Shown: in pieces, positions 43,687 to 52,852 of the stretch
How positions within the stretch are numbered: the stretch's first letter is position 1
Layout of the letters: every line of letters begins with the position of its first letter
Source of the DNA: Algoriphagus mannitolivorans DSM 15301
Lineage (GTDB): Bacteria > Bacteroidota > Bacteroidia > Cytophagales > Cyclobacteriaceae
Length of the DNA stretch: 64,000 nucleotides
NCBI RefSeq assembly: GCF_000429425.1
Contig: NZ_AUBV01000005.1
Coordinates: forward strand, 333,484-397,483
Direction: 5' to 3'
Position numbers and translations under genes: made by a program
The notes under the pieces: model-generated
What the model was told of the DNA's origin: nothing
The model's input: only the letters and a program-made list of their open reading frames with translations
The model's database searches: none

Positions 43687-46600
43687 ATGAGGAAAGTTTT
43701 ACTTCTAGGACTCATGCTGTGTTTGGGGAGCGTTATCGCTTTCGCCCAAAGCCGCGTGATAACTGGCACCGTCACCTCTACCGAAGATGGTATGGGTGTT
43801 CCGGGCGCGACAGTTCTGGTAAAGGGAACGACCATAGGTACTGCCACAGATATTGATGGCAAGTATTCTATCACAGTCCCTTCCGGCAGCAATGTGCTGG
43901 TATTTAGCTTTGTGGGTCTATTGTCCCAGGAAGTTAACATCGGAAATAGAACCACAGTCAATGTGGCTCTTGAGTCTGATGTAAAAGCTTTGAGTGAGGT
44001 AATCGTAACAGGTTATGGTACTCAGCCAAAAAGAGAAGTAACTGGTGCAGTTTCTTCCGTAAAAGGTGAAGCTATCGAAAACCTACCGCTTCAGTCATTT
44101 GACCGTGCTTTGCAAGGTCGTGCAGCTGGGGTACAGGTAAGATCATCCAATGGTCTTCCAGGTGGTGCGGTTAACATCCGTATCCGTGGTGTAGGTTCTA
44201 TCAACGCTGGCAACGAGCCTTTATTTATTGTGGACGGTGTTCAGTTGAACAATCAGTCCAATGCTTCCTTCACCCAGTCTAACCCATTGGCTTTCTTGAA
44301 CCCTAATGACATTGAGTCAATGGAGATCTTGAAAGATGCGGCTTCTGCTGCAATCTATGGTTCTCAGGCTGCAAACGGTGTAGTAATCATTACTACCAAA
44401 AAAGGTAAGCAAGGAAAAGCAAAATTCGAGTTTAATGCCTTTGCAGGGGAAACCCAGCCAATGAAGTACCTCGATGTACTAGGTGGTGCTGAGTGGTTTG
44501 AAATGAGAAAAAATGCATTCATCAACTCTGGAAATACTGCTCCAGAAGCTAATGCATTGAGTAACATGGGTCGCCTTCCTTCTAACTGGCAGCAGCTATC
44601 TAGAGAAGAATTGAACCAAATCGGTTTGGGCCTTCCTACTTACGACTGGCAAAGAGAAGTAATGGGAACCGGCAGATTGCAGAACTATGAAATGTCTGTG
44701 TCTGGTGGTGATGACAAGACCACATTCTTCCTTTCTGGATCCTACAATTATCAAGAATCTTCTTTCAAGCCAGTGGATTTTGAAAGAGGTACTGTAAGAG
44801 TTGCTTTGGCTCACAAGGCAAATAGCAAGTTGAACATTGAAACCAATATCAACTTGTCTACTTTCCAGCAGAATATTCCTTTTGCGGTTTCTGGCTCTTT
44901 CTTAGGTAGCCCTGCATTCTCTGCATCTGCTATTCTTGCTCATAATCCAATCTATAACGAGGACGGTACTTTCAATACTGCTATTGGTGGTGTTTTGGGC
45001 CAAAACGTCGTTTTGGTAAATGAATACAACTCTGGTTTGCAGAGAACAAACACCGTAGTGGGTAACATGATCGGTACCTACAAAATCTTGGATAATTTGT
45101 CCTTCAGATCTTTGTTTGGTATTGACTACAGATTGCTTCAAGGTGATTCTTACAGAGACCCAAGAACTCCAGACGGAGCGGGTGTAAGAGGTAGAAGCTC
45201 TGTTCAGCAGGACTGGAGAACCCGATTTATTTCTACTCAGACTTTGAACTGGAATAAGTCCTATAATGGAGTTCACAACGTTTCTGCAATCCTAGGTTTC
45301 GAATTCTTGTCTGAGACAAGAGAAGGTATTTCCGGTGCAGGTATTGGATTCCCAACTTTCCAGTTTAGAACTATTCAGTCTGCAGCAACTCCTGAATCCA
45401 TCACTGGTTTCTGGACTGGTTACAGAAGAATGGGTGTATTTGCTTCCGCAAACTACGATTACAAGAAAAAGTATTTGGCTACTGTTACTGCACGTTATGA
45501 TGGATCTTCCAGATTCGGTGAGAACAACAGATTCGGTCTATTCCCTTCTATCCGATTAGGATGGAGCTTGGTGGAAGAGGACTTCTTGAAAGAATCTAAT
45601 TCAGTTTCAGAAATGAAATTGAGAGCGTCTTATGGTTTGACTGGTAATGACCAGATCGGAAACTTTGCAGCAAGAGGTTTGTATCAAGGAGCAGGTAATT
45701 ATGCAGGCAACGCCGGTATTAGACCATCTTCTTTGGCGAACCTTGATCTAGGTTGGGAAACCAACACTACCTTGAACTTCGGATTGGACTATGGATTCTT
45801 CGGCAACCGAGTGACAGGTTCCATCGATGCATTTGACAGAAGAACGAAAGACCTTTTGTTGGATCAGCCAATTCTTTGGACAAACGGGTTTGGTGATATC
45901 GCCAACAACGTAGGTGAGCTTCAAAATAAAGGTATTGAATTTGAAGTGACCACTGTTAATATTGACAAGGGTGGATTCACTTGGAAAACTTCCTTCAACT
46001 TCACCAAAATCAAAAACCAAGTGTTGAGCTTGTATGATGATTTGCAGTTCCTTCCTGCTAACCCAGGTATCGCAGTAGGTCAGCCAGTTGGTAACCCTGC
46101 AGGTGCCGGTGATACAGCTCCAGGTTCTTACTTTACTCAGAGATATGCTGGTGTAAACCCTGCGACTGGTCGTCCAATGTGGTTCGACATCAATGGAAAT
46201 ATCACTTACCTTCCATTGGCTGCTGACCGAATTTATTTCGGCTCTAACTTGGCTACCACTTATGGTGGTTTGACCAATAACTTCAGCTATAAAGGATTTG
46301 AATTGACTGCATTCTTCAACTACGAATACGGAGCAATGGTATCTGACGGTCAGTATAACTTCTTGAGAGAAAACGGTACTCGTCTTACTTTGAATGCATT
46401 GAGAGAAGTGAATGACAGATCTTGGACTACTCCAGGTCAAATCACTGACATTCCAAGAAACTTGACTACCAATGCTGGTAACGAGACTAGAGGGGCTAGT
46501 AGAAACTCAGGTAGCGCCAACTTGTTGAAGGCTGATTTTATCCGTCTTTCTCAGTTGACTCTTGCGTATAGCTTCAAGCCTAGCTTGATTTCCAATATTG

Positions 46601-46749
46601 GACTTAGCAGAGCTAGAGTTTATGTACAAGGCATGAACTTGTGGACATACGCTGATTATCCTGGTTATGACCCTGAATTTACAGGTGCAGGTACTGGTCA
46701 AATTCCTTTGACTAAGAGCTATACCTTCGGTCTTCAAATCGGCTTCTAA
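43687..46749 (+). CDS. susC: SusC/RagA-family TonB-linked outer membrane receptor
   Basis: The 1,020-residue protein starts with a signal peptide (RKVLLLGLMLCLGSVIAFAQ). A carboxypeptidase-regulatory-like domain follows (about 22-110, with RVITGTVTSTEDGMGVPGAT), then a plug domain (VIVTGYGTQPKREVTGAV, GAVNIRIRGVGSINAGNEPL, IESMEILKDAASAAIYGS) and a long barrel ending in the terminal strand SYTFGLQIGF. SusC proteins import glycans, peptides or other compounds with a SusD lid. Arginine is written mostly as AGA and glycine as GGT, unlike neighbouring genes, which suggests high expression. No substrate enzymes are nearby. Confidence 0.96.
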   Translation: MRKVLLLGLMLCLGSVIAFAQSRVITGTVTSTEDGMGVPGATVLVKGTTIGTATDIDGKYSITVPSGSNVLVFSFVGLLSQEVNIGNRTTVNVALESDVKALSEVIVTGYGTQPKREVTGAVSSVKGEAIENLPLQSFDRALQGRAAGVQVRSSNGLPGGAVNIRIRGVGSINAGNEPLFIVDGVQLNNQSNASFTQSNPLAFLNPNDIESMEILKDAASAAIYGSQAANGVVIITTKKGKQGKAKFEFNAFAGETQPMKYLDVLGGAEWFEMRKNAFINSGNTAPEANALSNMGRLPSNWQQLSREELNQIGLGLPTYDWQREVMGTGRLQNYEMSVSGGDDKTTFFLSGSYNYQESSFKPVDFERGTVRVALAHKANSKLNIETNINLSTFQQNIPFAVSGSFLGSPAFSASAILAHNPIYNEDGTFNTAIGGVLGQNVVLVNEYNSGLQRTNTVVGNMIGTYKILDNLSFRSLFGIDYRLLQGDSYRDPRTPDGAGVRGRSSVQQDWRTRFISTQTLNWNKSYNGVHNVSAILGFEFLSETREGISGAGIGFPTFQFRTIQSAATPESITGFWTGYRRMGVFASANYDYKKKYLATVTARYDGSSRFGENNRFGLFPSIRLGWSLVEEDFLKESNSVSEMKLRASYGLTGNDQIGNFAARGLYQGAGNYAGNAGIRPSSLANLDLGWETNTTLNFGLDYGFFGNRVTGSIDAFDRRTKDLLLDQPILWTNGFGDIANNVGELQNKGIEFEVTTVNIDKGGFTWKTSFNFTKIKNQVLSLYDDLQFLPANPGIAVGQPVGNPAGAGDTAPGSYFTQRYAGVNPATGRPMWFDINGNITYLPLAADRIYFGSNLATTYGGLTNNFSYKGFELTAFFNYEYGAMVSDGQYNFLRENGTRLTLNALREVNDRSWTTPGQITDIPRNLTTNAGNETRGASRNSGSANLLKADFIRLSQLTLAYSFKPSLISNIGLSRARVYVQGMNLWTYADYPGYDPEFTGAGTGQIPLTKSYTFGLQIGF

Positions 46750-46761
46750 TTCCCTTAAGCG

Positions 46762-48276
46762 ATGAAAAAAATGAACATATTTAAAAAAGCAACTCTTTCT
46801 GTAGCCCTTATCGGATCTGTCCTCTTAGGTGGTTGTGAAAGTGGATTGCAAGTGGACCCAAGACAGTCTATTGATGCAAGTGGAGCTTTAAATACTCCAG
46901 ATGCGGTAGATGCTGCACTTAACTCTGTGTACGCACGTCTAAGATCAGTTAGAAATTACGGAAGAGATCTTTTGGCTTTGTCAGATGCTTTGGCAGATGT
47001 AGGCCAAACTACCAGTAACTCCGGTCGTCTGATCAGTGAGAATAACAATCAGCCTAACGCTCATTTCCAAGCTGGATTTTGGCAAAACAGTTACTATGCA
47101 ATCAATGAGGCGAACTTGATCATCGATGGTCTTCCTGGAGTTCAGGGAGCTTCGGCAGCTCAGTTGGCCCGTTGGGAAGGTGAAGCGAAATTCTTGAGAG
47201 CGCTTTACTATTTCGACTTGGTTAAGGTTTACTCCTACATCCCAACAGCTATCTTCCAAGGTGGTGTAATTGATCAGGGTGGTATTCCTTTGGTAACTGA
47301 AGGTGTGATCACCTCAGGAGCGGCTTTCAACCGTCAGCCAGCTAGAGCTTCAATCAATGAGGTTTACGACCAAATCTATAAAGATCTGGAAGACGCCAAA
47401 AGATTGTTGACTTCAAGAGGTGTTCAGTATGCTTCTTCCGGAGCTGCTTCAGCGCTTCTTTCTAGAGTTGCTCTTTACAAAGGTGATTGGACTAAAGCTG
47501 TTTCTGAATCTACTTTGGCATTGAGCAGCAGCGTGGGAACTGTTCTTTCTGGTAATGCTTATGTTACTGGTTGGAGAGCAGCAATCAACCCAGAGTCAAT
47601 GTTTGAGGTGAGATTCGCACTTGCAGAAGAATCTATTGGTGTAAACGAATCACTTCAATCTTCTTACACTGCTTTGTTGAACCTTACCAACAAAAACTCT
47701 CAAGGTGGTTGGGGTGACTTCATTCCAAATGCTACAGTAAGAGGATTCTTTGGTTTGACTCAACTTCAGACTGGAACACCTGCTTCGGATAACAACAACT
47801 GGGATGTGAACCGTAACTCTGACATCCGTGCTCAACTTTATACTACTGGTAACACAGTTAGAGGTGCTGGTCGCCAAATCGAGTGTACCAAGTTCTTGTC
47901 TAAGAGCGGTTTCGCTTATGCAGACAACGTGCCTGTAATCAGAAAGTCTGAAATGCACCTGAATAGAGCTGAGGCTAACTACAGACTAGGTAACACAGAC
48001 CTTGCTTTGAGCGAATTGAATGCTTTCAAAGCTCTTAGAGGTCTTAGCGCTGTAACTTTGTCTGGACAGGCTCTATTGGATGAAATCCTATTGGAAAGAT
48101 TTAAAGAATTCGCCTTTGAAGGTCATCGATTCTTTGACTTGAAGAGAAATGGCAGAGCAATCGTCAAAACAACTCCAGTAGTCAATGTTCAGTTTGATGA
48201 CTTCCGTATTTTGCCTCCGCTTCCTCAGAGAGAAGTTGACGGTAATCCAAATCTTAACCAAAACAGAGGCTATTAA
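46762..48276 (+). CDS. susD: SusD/RagB-family nutrient-binding lipoprotein
   Basis: The 504-residue protein has a lipobox at C25 (GSVLLGGCESG). SusD features follow: DAVDAALNSVYARLRS near the start, a TPR-like helical region with NEANLIIDGL and GEAKFLRALYYFDLVKVY, and the C-terminal EILLERFKEFAFEGHRFFDLKRNGRA and LPPLPQREVDGNPNL. It begins 12 bases after susC and shares its AGA/GGT codon preference. It caps the SusC barrel at the cell surface. Confidence 0.96.
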   Translation: MKKMNIFKKATLSVALIGSVLLGGCESGLQVDPRQSIDASGALNTPDAVDAALNSVYARLRSVRNYGRDLLALSDALADVGQTTSNSGRLISENNNQPNAHFQAGFWQNSYYAINEANLIIDGLPGVQGASAAQLARWEGEAKFLRALYYFDLVKVYSYIPTAIFQGGVIDQGGIPLVTEGVITSGAAFNRQPARASINEVYDQIYKDLEDAKRLLTSRGVQYASSGAASALLSRVALYKGDWTKAVSESTLALSSSVGTVLSGNAYVTGWRAAINPESMFEVRFALAEESIGVNESLQSSYTALLNLTNKNSQGGWGDFIPNATVRGFFGLTQLQTGTPASDNNNWDVNRNSDIRAQLYTTGNTVRGAGRQIECTKFLSKSGFAYADNVPVIRKSEMHLNRAEANYRLGNTDLALSELNAFKALRGLSAVTLSGQALLDEILLERFKEFAFEGHRFFDLKRNGRAIVKTTPVVNVQFDDFRILPPLPQREVDGNPNLNQNRGY

Positions 48277-48287
48277 TAATTGGAATT

Positions 48288-48755
48288 ATGAAAAAGATAT
48301 TTGCACTTCTTTCACTCGTTTTGGCTTTGGGATTCACTTCCTGTATCGAGCAGGACTATCCTCTTTGGAATGGATCTCTTGTTGAGTTTCAAGATGCCGT
48401 TGTAAGAACTCCAGTCACTGGAGAAAAATACCCAAGAATCACAGTGGCTAACACTGTTGGAACAGTTAGCCTTCAGGTTAACTTAGTAGCTCCTCAGCGT
48501 TCTACGGATGAGACCATCAACTATTCAGTAGTTGCCACTGGTACTACTGCTGTCGCTGGTACTGATTTTACTACTGCCGGAACACTGGTTATCCCAGCTA
48601 ACTCCAGCACAGGTACATTGACTGTAAATGTGGTCAATACCGGTAGACTTGGTGGTTCTGTGGACTTGCTTCTTCAGTTGGACGGTAATGCTACCATCTC
48701 TCCTAGCGAGAACTACAAACAAGTACAACTTCGGATTACTAGACCTAATCCTTAA
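48288..48755 (+). CDS. SusCD-associated lipoprotein, DUF4843/Calx-beta-like
   Basis: The 155-residue protein has a lipoprotein signal with cysteine C19 (GFTSCIEQ). A single beta-sandwich follows, with SVVATGTTAVAGTDFTTAGTLVIPANS, the pattern seen in Calx-beta and DUF4843 proteins, and ends LLLQLDGN. It follows susD by 11 bases, so it is probably a surface accessory protein of the same transporter. A hairpin terminator follows. Confidence 0.82.
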   Translation: MKKIFALLSLVLALGFTSCIEQDYPLWNGSLVEFQDAVVRTPVTGEKYPRITVANTVGTVSLQVNLVAPQRSTDETINYSVVATGTTAVAGTDFTTAGTLVIPANSSTGTLTVNVVNTGRLGGSVDLLLQLDGNATISPSENYKQVQLRITRPNP

Positions 48756-48774
48756 TTTGTCTTAAATAAATACA

Positions 48775-48810
48775 GAGGCTGTTTCTTTCGGGAGGCAGCC
48801 TCTTATTTTT
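48775..48810 (+). terminator. Terminator of the susCD operon
   Basis: GAGGCTG (48775-48781) pairs with CAGCCTC (48796-48802) around a 14-base loop, followed by TTATTTTT. Confidence 0.78.
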
Positions 48811-48845
48811 AGAACATATTTCAATAACCAACTATACATAAGACT

Positions 48846-49511
48846 ATGAAAAGATTTTCTTTTCTCATTCTCATGATCTTGACTGGATTTTGTTCAGGAC
48901 AAGTCTTTGCCCAGCTTGCCGTTTTAAGAGATAGCGGTACAGGTATTCCGATCACTACTAATCCTTACCGCGAGGTTAAGGGTAGTGCATACTTCCAGGA
49001 ATTTAAACAGGGTGTCTTGGAACTTAAGGATGGTAGAAGGGTCGAGGGACTACAGATTGCACTCAATGGGTATGAGCATACTTTAGAATACAAATTAGAA
49101 GGTAATCTTTTTGCGTATTCTCCTGAAAAATTAAAAGGCTTCTCTTTTCTCAATGACATGGGCGAGGAGACAAAATATACTTCTGAGTTTACCTTACCGA
49201 CCCTTTCTAAAAAAAGATTTCTCCAAGTCGTAGAAGAAGGCAAATACACCCTTCTTCTTCATTCCTACAAAATAATGGTGGATGATGTAGCTGCTACTTA
49301 TGGAGCTCAGGCCGCAAAGGCTTTTCAGAACCAAGAAGACTTCTTTATTGCCAAAGACGGGGTGCTTTACTTGGTGAAAAACAAAAGCAAGGATTTGGAG
49401 GAGGTTTTTGGAGAGGATTACAACAAAGCAATGTCCATCCAAAAAAGTCAAAAACTTAATTTTAAGAGTCTGTCAGATCTTGCGGTTTTGGTTCGCGCAT
49501 TGAACCAATAA
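48846..49511 (+). CDS. Secreted protein of unknown function
   Basis: The 221-residue product has a signal peptide (KRFSFLILMILTGFCSGQVFAQ). The mature part starts with a PYREVKGSAYFQEFKQGVLELKDG segment typical of Bacteroidota secreted beta-rich proteins, followed by a mixed helical C-terminus with DVAATYGAQAAKAFQNQEDFF. No active-site pattern or membrane anchor is present. It lies 90 bases beyond the susCD terminator, so it is probably transcribed separately. Confidence 0.7.
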   Translation: MKRFSFLILMILTGFCSGQVFAQLAVLRDSGTGIPITTNPYREVKGSAYFQEFKQGVLELKDGRRVEGLQIALNGYEHTLEYKLEGNLFAYSPEKLKGFSFLNDMGEETKYTSEFTLPTLSKKRFLQVVEEGKYTLLLHSYKIMVDDVAATYGAQAAKAFQNQEDFFIAKDGVLYLVKNKSKDLEEVFGEDYNKAMSIQKSQKLNFKSLSDLAVLVRALNQ

Positions 49512-49532
49512 GCTCATTCTCCTAGCATGCTG

Positions 49533-49564
49533 AGTCTCCGGATTTTATTCTGGGGACTTTTTTT
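49533..49564 (+). terminator. Terminator after the secreted-protein gene
   Basis: AGTCTCCGG (49533-49541) pairs with CTGGGGACT (ending 49558) with G-U and A-C irregularities and is followed by seven T. It lies about 20 bases after the stop. Confidence 0.65.
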
Positions 49565-49565
49565 A

Positions 49566-49573
49566 TAATTTTG
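49566..49573 (+). promoter_or_regulatory. Possible promoter -7 element of the PTPS gene
   Basis: TAATTTTG followed by C matches TAnnTTTG, 20 bases before the ATG. No TTG is found at the right distance upstream because the preceding terminator occupies that place. Confidence 0.4.
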
Positions 49574-49593
49574 CGTCCTATTTAGGACTTGAG

Positions 49594-50013
49594 ATGATTC
49601 ATATTTCCCGAAAGGAGCACTTTAACGCAGCCCATAAGCTTTGGAACCCAGCCTGGTCTGATGAAAAAAACTTTGAAGTTTTTGGACCTTGCGCTAATGT
49701 CAATTGGCATGGTCACAATTTTGAATTGATTGTGACAGTGAAAGGCTTGCCTGATCCTGAGACTGGTTTTGTGGTTGATTTGAAGAGCTTAAGTACTCTG
49801 ATCAGAAAGTTGGTGATTGATAAAGTTGATCACAAAAACCTAAATATGGATGTGGATTTCATGCATGGAAAACTTGCTAGTTGCGAGATTTTGGTGATGG
49901 AATTTTGGAAAATTCTTGAACCTGCCGTGAAGGAAATCACCAAATATGGAGGGCTTTATAAGCTTACACTATACGAGACGCCGAGGAATTTTGTGGAGTA
50001 TTACGGGGACTAA
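49594..50013 (+). CDS. 6-pyruvoyl-tetrahydropterin synthase (PTPS-II-type) / QueD family
   Basis: The 139-residue protein belongs to the PTPS/QueD family. The zinc histidines are in FNAAHKL and HGHN. The catalytic cysteine lies in CANVNWHGH, giving C-x5-HGH; this is the spacing of biopterin-forming PTPS, whereas QueD proteins have C-x3-HGH. The text DHKNLNMDVDF, DPETGFVVDLK and the end LYKLTLYETPRNFVEYYGD closely follow animal PTPS as I recall it. It could supply a reduced pterin to PhhA (16.5 kb). Annotation pipelines often call such proteins QueD. Confidence 0.88.
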   Translation: MIHISRKEHFNAAHKLWNPAWSDEKNFEVFGPCANVNWHGHNFELIVTVKGLPDPETGFVVDLKSLSTLIRKLVIDKVDHKNLNMDVDFMHGKLASCEILVMEFWKILEPAVKEITKYGGLYKLTLYETPRNFVEYYGD

Positions 50014-50061
50014 TTTTGTAAATTGTGGATAGTAAGTGGTAAATGGTATTGTCCTCATTTT
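50014..50061. repeat. Left word array of second four-helix-bundle unit
   Basis: GTGGATAGTAAG (50025-50036) has an inverted near-copy (CTTACTATCCAC-like: TTTACTATTCAC, 50457-50468) after the enclosed gene, with two mismatches. GTAAAT words repeat around it. Confidence 0.65.
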
Positions 50062-50445
50062 ATGTCTTTTGTAAAAAATTATTTTGAACTTGACGTTTAC
50101 CTACTCTCTCGAGAGTTGTCAAAAGAAATTTATTTGATCACAAGGAGATTCCCTCCTGAAGAAAAATTTTCTTTGACTGACCAAATTAGAAGGGCTTCCA
50201 GATCCATTGGTGCTCAAATTGCTGAATCTTGGGCCAAAAGGCGATATGTTAATCACTTTATTTCCAAACTTACTGATAGTGATGCGGAACAATATGAAAC
50301 ACGGCATTGGATAGAAGTGGCATATGATTGTGATTTGGTATCAATTGAAGAGCTGAATTCTATTCTCATAAAATGCGAAAACATTAATCGGAAGCTCAAT
50401 GCCATGATCAACAAAGCCAATCTGTTTTGTATAAATAATCAATGA
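50062..50445 (+). CDS. Four-helix-bundle protein (23S-IVS/S23 family), second copy
   Basis: From the ATG at 50062 the protein has 127 residues: SFVKNYFELDVYLLSRELSKEIYLITRRFPPEEKFSL, then the family core QIRRASRSIGAQIAESWAKRRY, and HWIEVAYDCDLVSIEEL. It is only distantly similar to the trpE-trpG copy, so this is not a recent duplicate. The longer frame (from TTG at 50023) adds 13 residues coded by the repeat array. The gene separates PTPS from lpxB and is bounded on both sides by inverted word arrays. Function unknown; mobile origin inferred. Confidence 0.87.
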   Translation: MSFVKNYFELDVYLLSRELSKEIYLITRRFPPEEKFSLTDQIRRASRSIGAQIAESWAKRRYVNHFISKLTDSDAEQYETRHWIEVAYDCDLVSIEELNSILIKCENINRKLNAMINKANLFCINNQ

Positions 50446-50487
50446 TGAAAATACTGTTTACTATTCACTATTGACCTCTTACTGGCA
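50446..50487. repeat. Right word array of second four-helix-bundle unit
   Basis: The segment contains TTTACTATTCACTATTGACC, inverted relative to the left array. It runs up to the lpxB start, where no ATG exists in frame. Confidence 0.65.
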
Positions 50488-51597
50488 TTGTCATCTATCT
50501 ACATCATATCCGGTGAACGTTCAGGGGATCTTCATGCATCTAATCTGGTTCTGTCCTTAAGAATGCTGAATCCTGAGCTTAGGTTTCGTGGAATGGGAGG
50601 TAATTACTCCCAGGAGGTCGGAGTCGACCTTGCAGTAGATTATTCAGAGGTCGCATTAATGGGATTTTTGGAGGTGGTTTTAGGCTTTAGGAAAGTTCTG
50701 AAATACCTCAAATTGGTCAAGGAGGATATCCAGGCCTACCAGCCCGACGCATTGATTTTGGTGGATTATGGTGGCTTCAATATGAAAATTGCCGCTTTTG
50801 CCAAGGAAAAGGGAATTCCTGTTCACTATTACATACCACCAAAAGTCTGGGCTTGGAATCAAAAGCGTGCCTTGAATCTTAAAAAGATCACAGACCAAAT
50901 CTATTCTATCCTTCCTTTTGAACCTGAATTTTTCAGTAAGTATGATATGAAGGTGAATTATGTGGGGAATCCACTTTTGGATGAAATCCGGAAGTTTAAG
51001 CCACATGATTTCTTTTTTCAGAAAAATGAGTTGAATTATCAACCGATTATCGCGTTGCTTCCCGGAAGTCGAAAGCAGGAAATCTTAAGTATGCTTAACC
51101 GTATGGTGAGCTTAGTGAAGGAGTTTCCCAATGCCCAGTTTGTGGTAGCGGGAGTGGATAGCCTTCCTGAGGCTATTTATGCGCCTGCAAAAGCAGCTGG
51201 TATCAAATTGGTTTTCAATCAAACTTATGATCTGCTTTCCCATGCTACAGCCGCTGTGGTGACTTCGGGGACTGCTACATTAGAGACAGCCTTATTTCGA
51301 GTCCCGCAAATCGTGGTCTATCGTACTTCAGCCATTTCATACCGAATTGCAAAAGGTTTGATTCGGGTACCATTTATTTCTCTTCCGAATTTGATTGCTG
51401 AAAAAGAAGTGGTGAAAGAATTGATTCAGGATGACTTTTCGGTTGAAAATTTAAAAATGGAGCTACAAAAGATTTTTACCAATGTAGTATATAAAGGGGA
51501 AATGCTCCAAGGCTATGATTTGATAAGGAAAAAGATAGGTGAGGAGTCTGCCTCCGAAAAAACAGCAAAATTGATTCTTGAATCTCTTAAAAAATAA
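50488..51597 (+). CDS. lpxB: Lipid-A-disaccharide synthase
   Basis: LpxB joins two UDP-diacylglucosamine-derived units to make the lipid A disaccharide. The 369-residue GT-B protein starts SSIYIISGERSGDLHASNL and has DYGGFNMKIAAFAKEKG, HYYIPPKVWAWNQKR, YVGNPLLDEI, LLPGSRKQEI and TSGTATLETALF. The only start in the right place is a TTG; upstream in frame there is no ATG before a TGA, and the right-hand repeat array begins immediately. The rest of the lipid A pathway is outside the window. Confidence 0.94.
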   Translation: MSSIYIISGERSGDLHASNLVLSLRMLNPELRFRGMGGNYSQEVGVDLAVDYSEVALMGFLEVVLGFRKVLKYLKLVKEDIQAYQPDALILVDYGGFNMKIAAFAKEKGIPVHYYIPPKVWAWNQKRALNLKKITDQIYSILPFEPEFFSKYDMKVNYVGNPLLDEIRKFKPHDFFFQKNELNYQPIIALLPGSRKQEILSMLNRMVSLVKEFPNAQFVVAGVDSLPEAIYAPAKAAGIKLVFNQTYDLLSHATAAVVTSGTATLETALFRVPQIVVYRTSAISYRIAKGLIRVPFISLPNLIAEKEVVKELIQDDFSVENLKMELQKIFTNVVYKGEMLQGYDLIRKKIGEESASEKTAKLILESLKK

Positions 51598-51621
51598 AAC
51601 CCCGACTTATGTCGGGGTTTT
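51596..51621. terminator. Bidirectional terminator between lpxB and clpX
   Basis: AAAACCCCGAC and GTCGGGGTTTT form an 11-bp stem around TTAT. It begins within the lpxB stop codon and lies just past the end of the convergent clpX. Confidence 0.9.
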
Positions 51622-51628
51622 GTTGAAT

Positions 51629-52852
51629 TTAGGCTACTTGAAGCCTTTTGAATTTAGACTTGTCAAATTTGGATTGGGCATATTCTTTGTCGATCACCAG
51701 TTCCTTGATGGAATCATCGGAAGGCAATTCATACATCGCATCAGTGATGATTGCTTCGCAAATTGAGCGAAGACCTCTTGCGCCCAGATTGTACTCCACT
51801 GCTTTTTCTACGATGAAATCCAGTGCGTCCTCTTCGAACTTCAGTGCAACTCCTTCCATCGCCATCAATTTGGTGTATTGCTTTACCAATGCATTTTTTG
51901 GTTCGGTAAGGATTCGCTTCAGGGCATCCTTGTGCAAGGGATCTAAATGAGTCAATACTGGAAGACGCCCGATCAATTCCGGGATCAATCCAAAAGCCTT
52001 TAAATCCTGTGCAGTGACATATTGAAGGAGATTTTCACGGTCTGCAGCCATAGATCCTTTGACTTTACTGAATCCCATGGGTTGCGTATTCAATCTTTTC
52101 CCGATGTGTCTAGCGATTCCATCAAAAGCGCCGCCACAGATAAACAGGATGTTTTCTGTATTTACAGCAATCATTTTTTGATCTGGATGCTTCCTTCCGC
52201 CTTGCGGTGGAACATTCACTACAGTGCCTTCCAAAAGCTTTAGCATAGCCTGCTGTACTCCCTCGCCGCTGACATCTCTTGTGATAGAAGGATTGTCTGA
52301 TTTTCGGGCGATTTTATCAATCTCATCGATATAAACAATTCCTCTTTCGGCAGCTTCTACATTATAATCTGCTGCTTGAAGGAGCCGAGTAAGGATACTT
52401 TCTACATCTTCTCCTACATAACCTGCTTCAGTCAAAACTGTGGCATCTGCAATACAGAAAGGAACCTCCAAGATTTTGGCAAGAGTTTTTGCTAAATAGG
52501 TTTTTCCTGTACCGGTGTCTCCAACCATGATAATGTTCGATTTCTCAATCTTGATTTCATCATGATCTTCCTTTTGCTGAAGACGCTTGTAGTGGTTGTA
52601 TACAGCCACAGTAAGCACTTTTTTGGCATCCTCCTGTCCAATCACATATTGATCCAGGTAAGAAGTCAGTTCTTTTGGTTTTTTGAGGTTGAATTTGGGT
52701 TTGGCGGTGGACTTTTTGGTCTTTTCCTCCTCACCCAAAATCAAATGAGCTTGATCGATACAGAAATTACAGATATGGGCAGAAATGCCCGATACCATCA
52801 GGTCTACATCTTTCTTGTTTCTACCGCAAAAGGAGCAGGTAACTTGAGCCAT
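51629..52852 (-). CDS. clpX: ATP-dependent Clp protease ATP-binding subunit ClpX
   Basis: ClpX unfolds proteins and feeds them to ClpP. The 407 residues have the N-terminal zinc domain ([10 protein letters not shown] ... CNFC), Walker A GDTGTGKT, Walker [10 protein letters not shown], the IGF-type loop region and the sensor AGR in [10 protein letters not shown]. It overlaps the clpP stop by one base on the same strand, so the two are translated together. Confidence 0.98.
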   Translation of the reverse strand: MAQVTCSFCGRNKKDVDLMVSGISAHICNFCIDQAHLILGEEEKTKKSTAKPKFNLKKPKELTSYLDQYVIGQEDAKKVLTVAVYNHYKRLQQKEDHDEIKIEKSNIIMVGDTGTGKTYLAKTLAKILEVPFCIADATVLTEAGYVGEDVESILTRLLQAADYNVEAAERGIVYIDEIDKIARKSDNPSITRDVSGEGVQQAMLKLLEGTVVNVPPQGGRKHPDQKMIAVNTENILFICGGAFDGIARHIGKRLNTQPMGFSKVKGSMAADRENLLQYVTAQDLKAFGLIPELIGRLPVLTHLDPLHKDALKRILTEPKNALVKQYTKLMAMEGVALKFEEDALDFIVEKAVEYNLGARGLRSICEAIITDAMYELPSDDSIKELVIDKEYAQSKFDKSKFKRLQVA

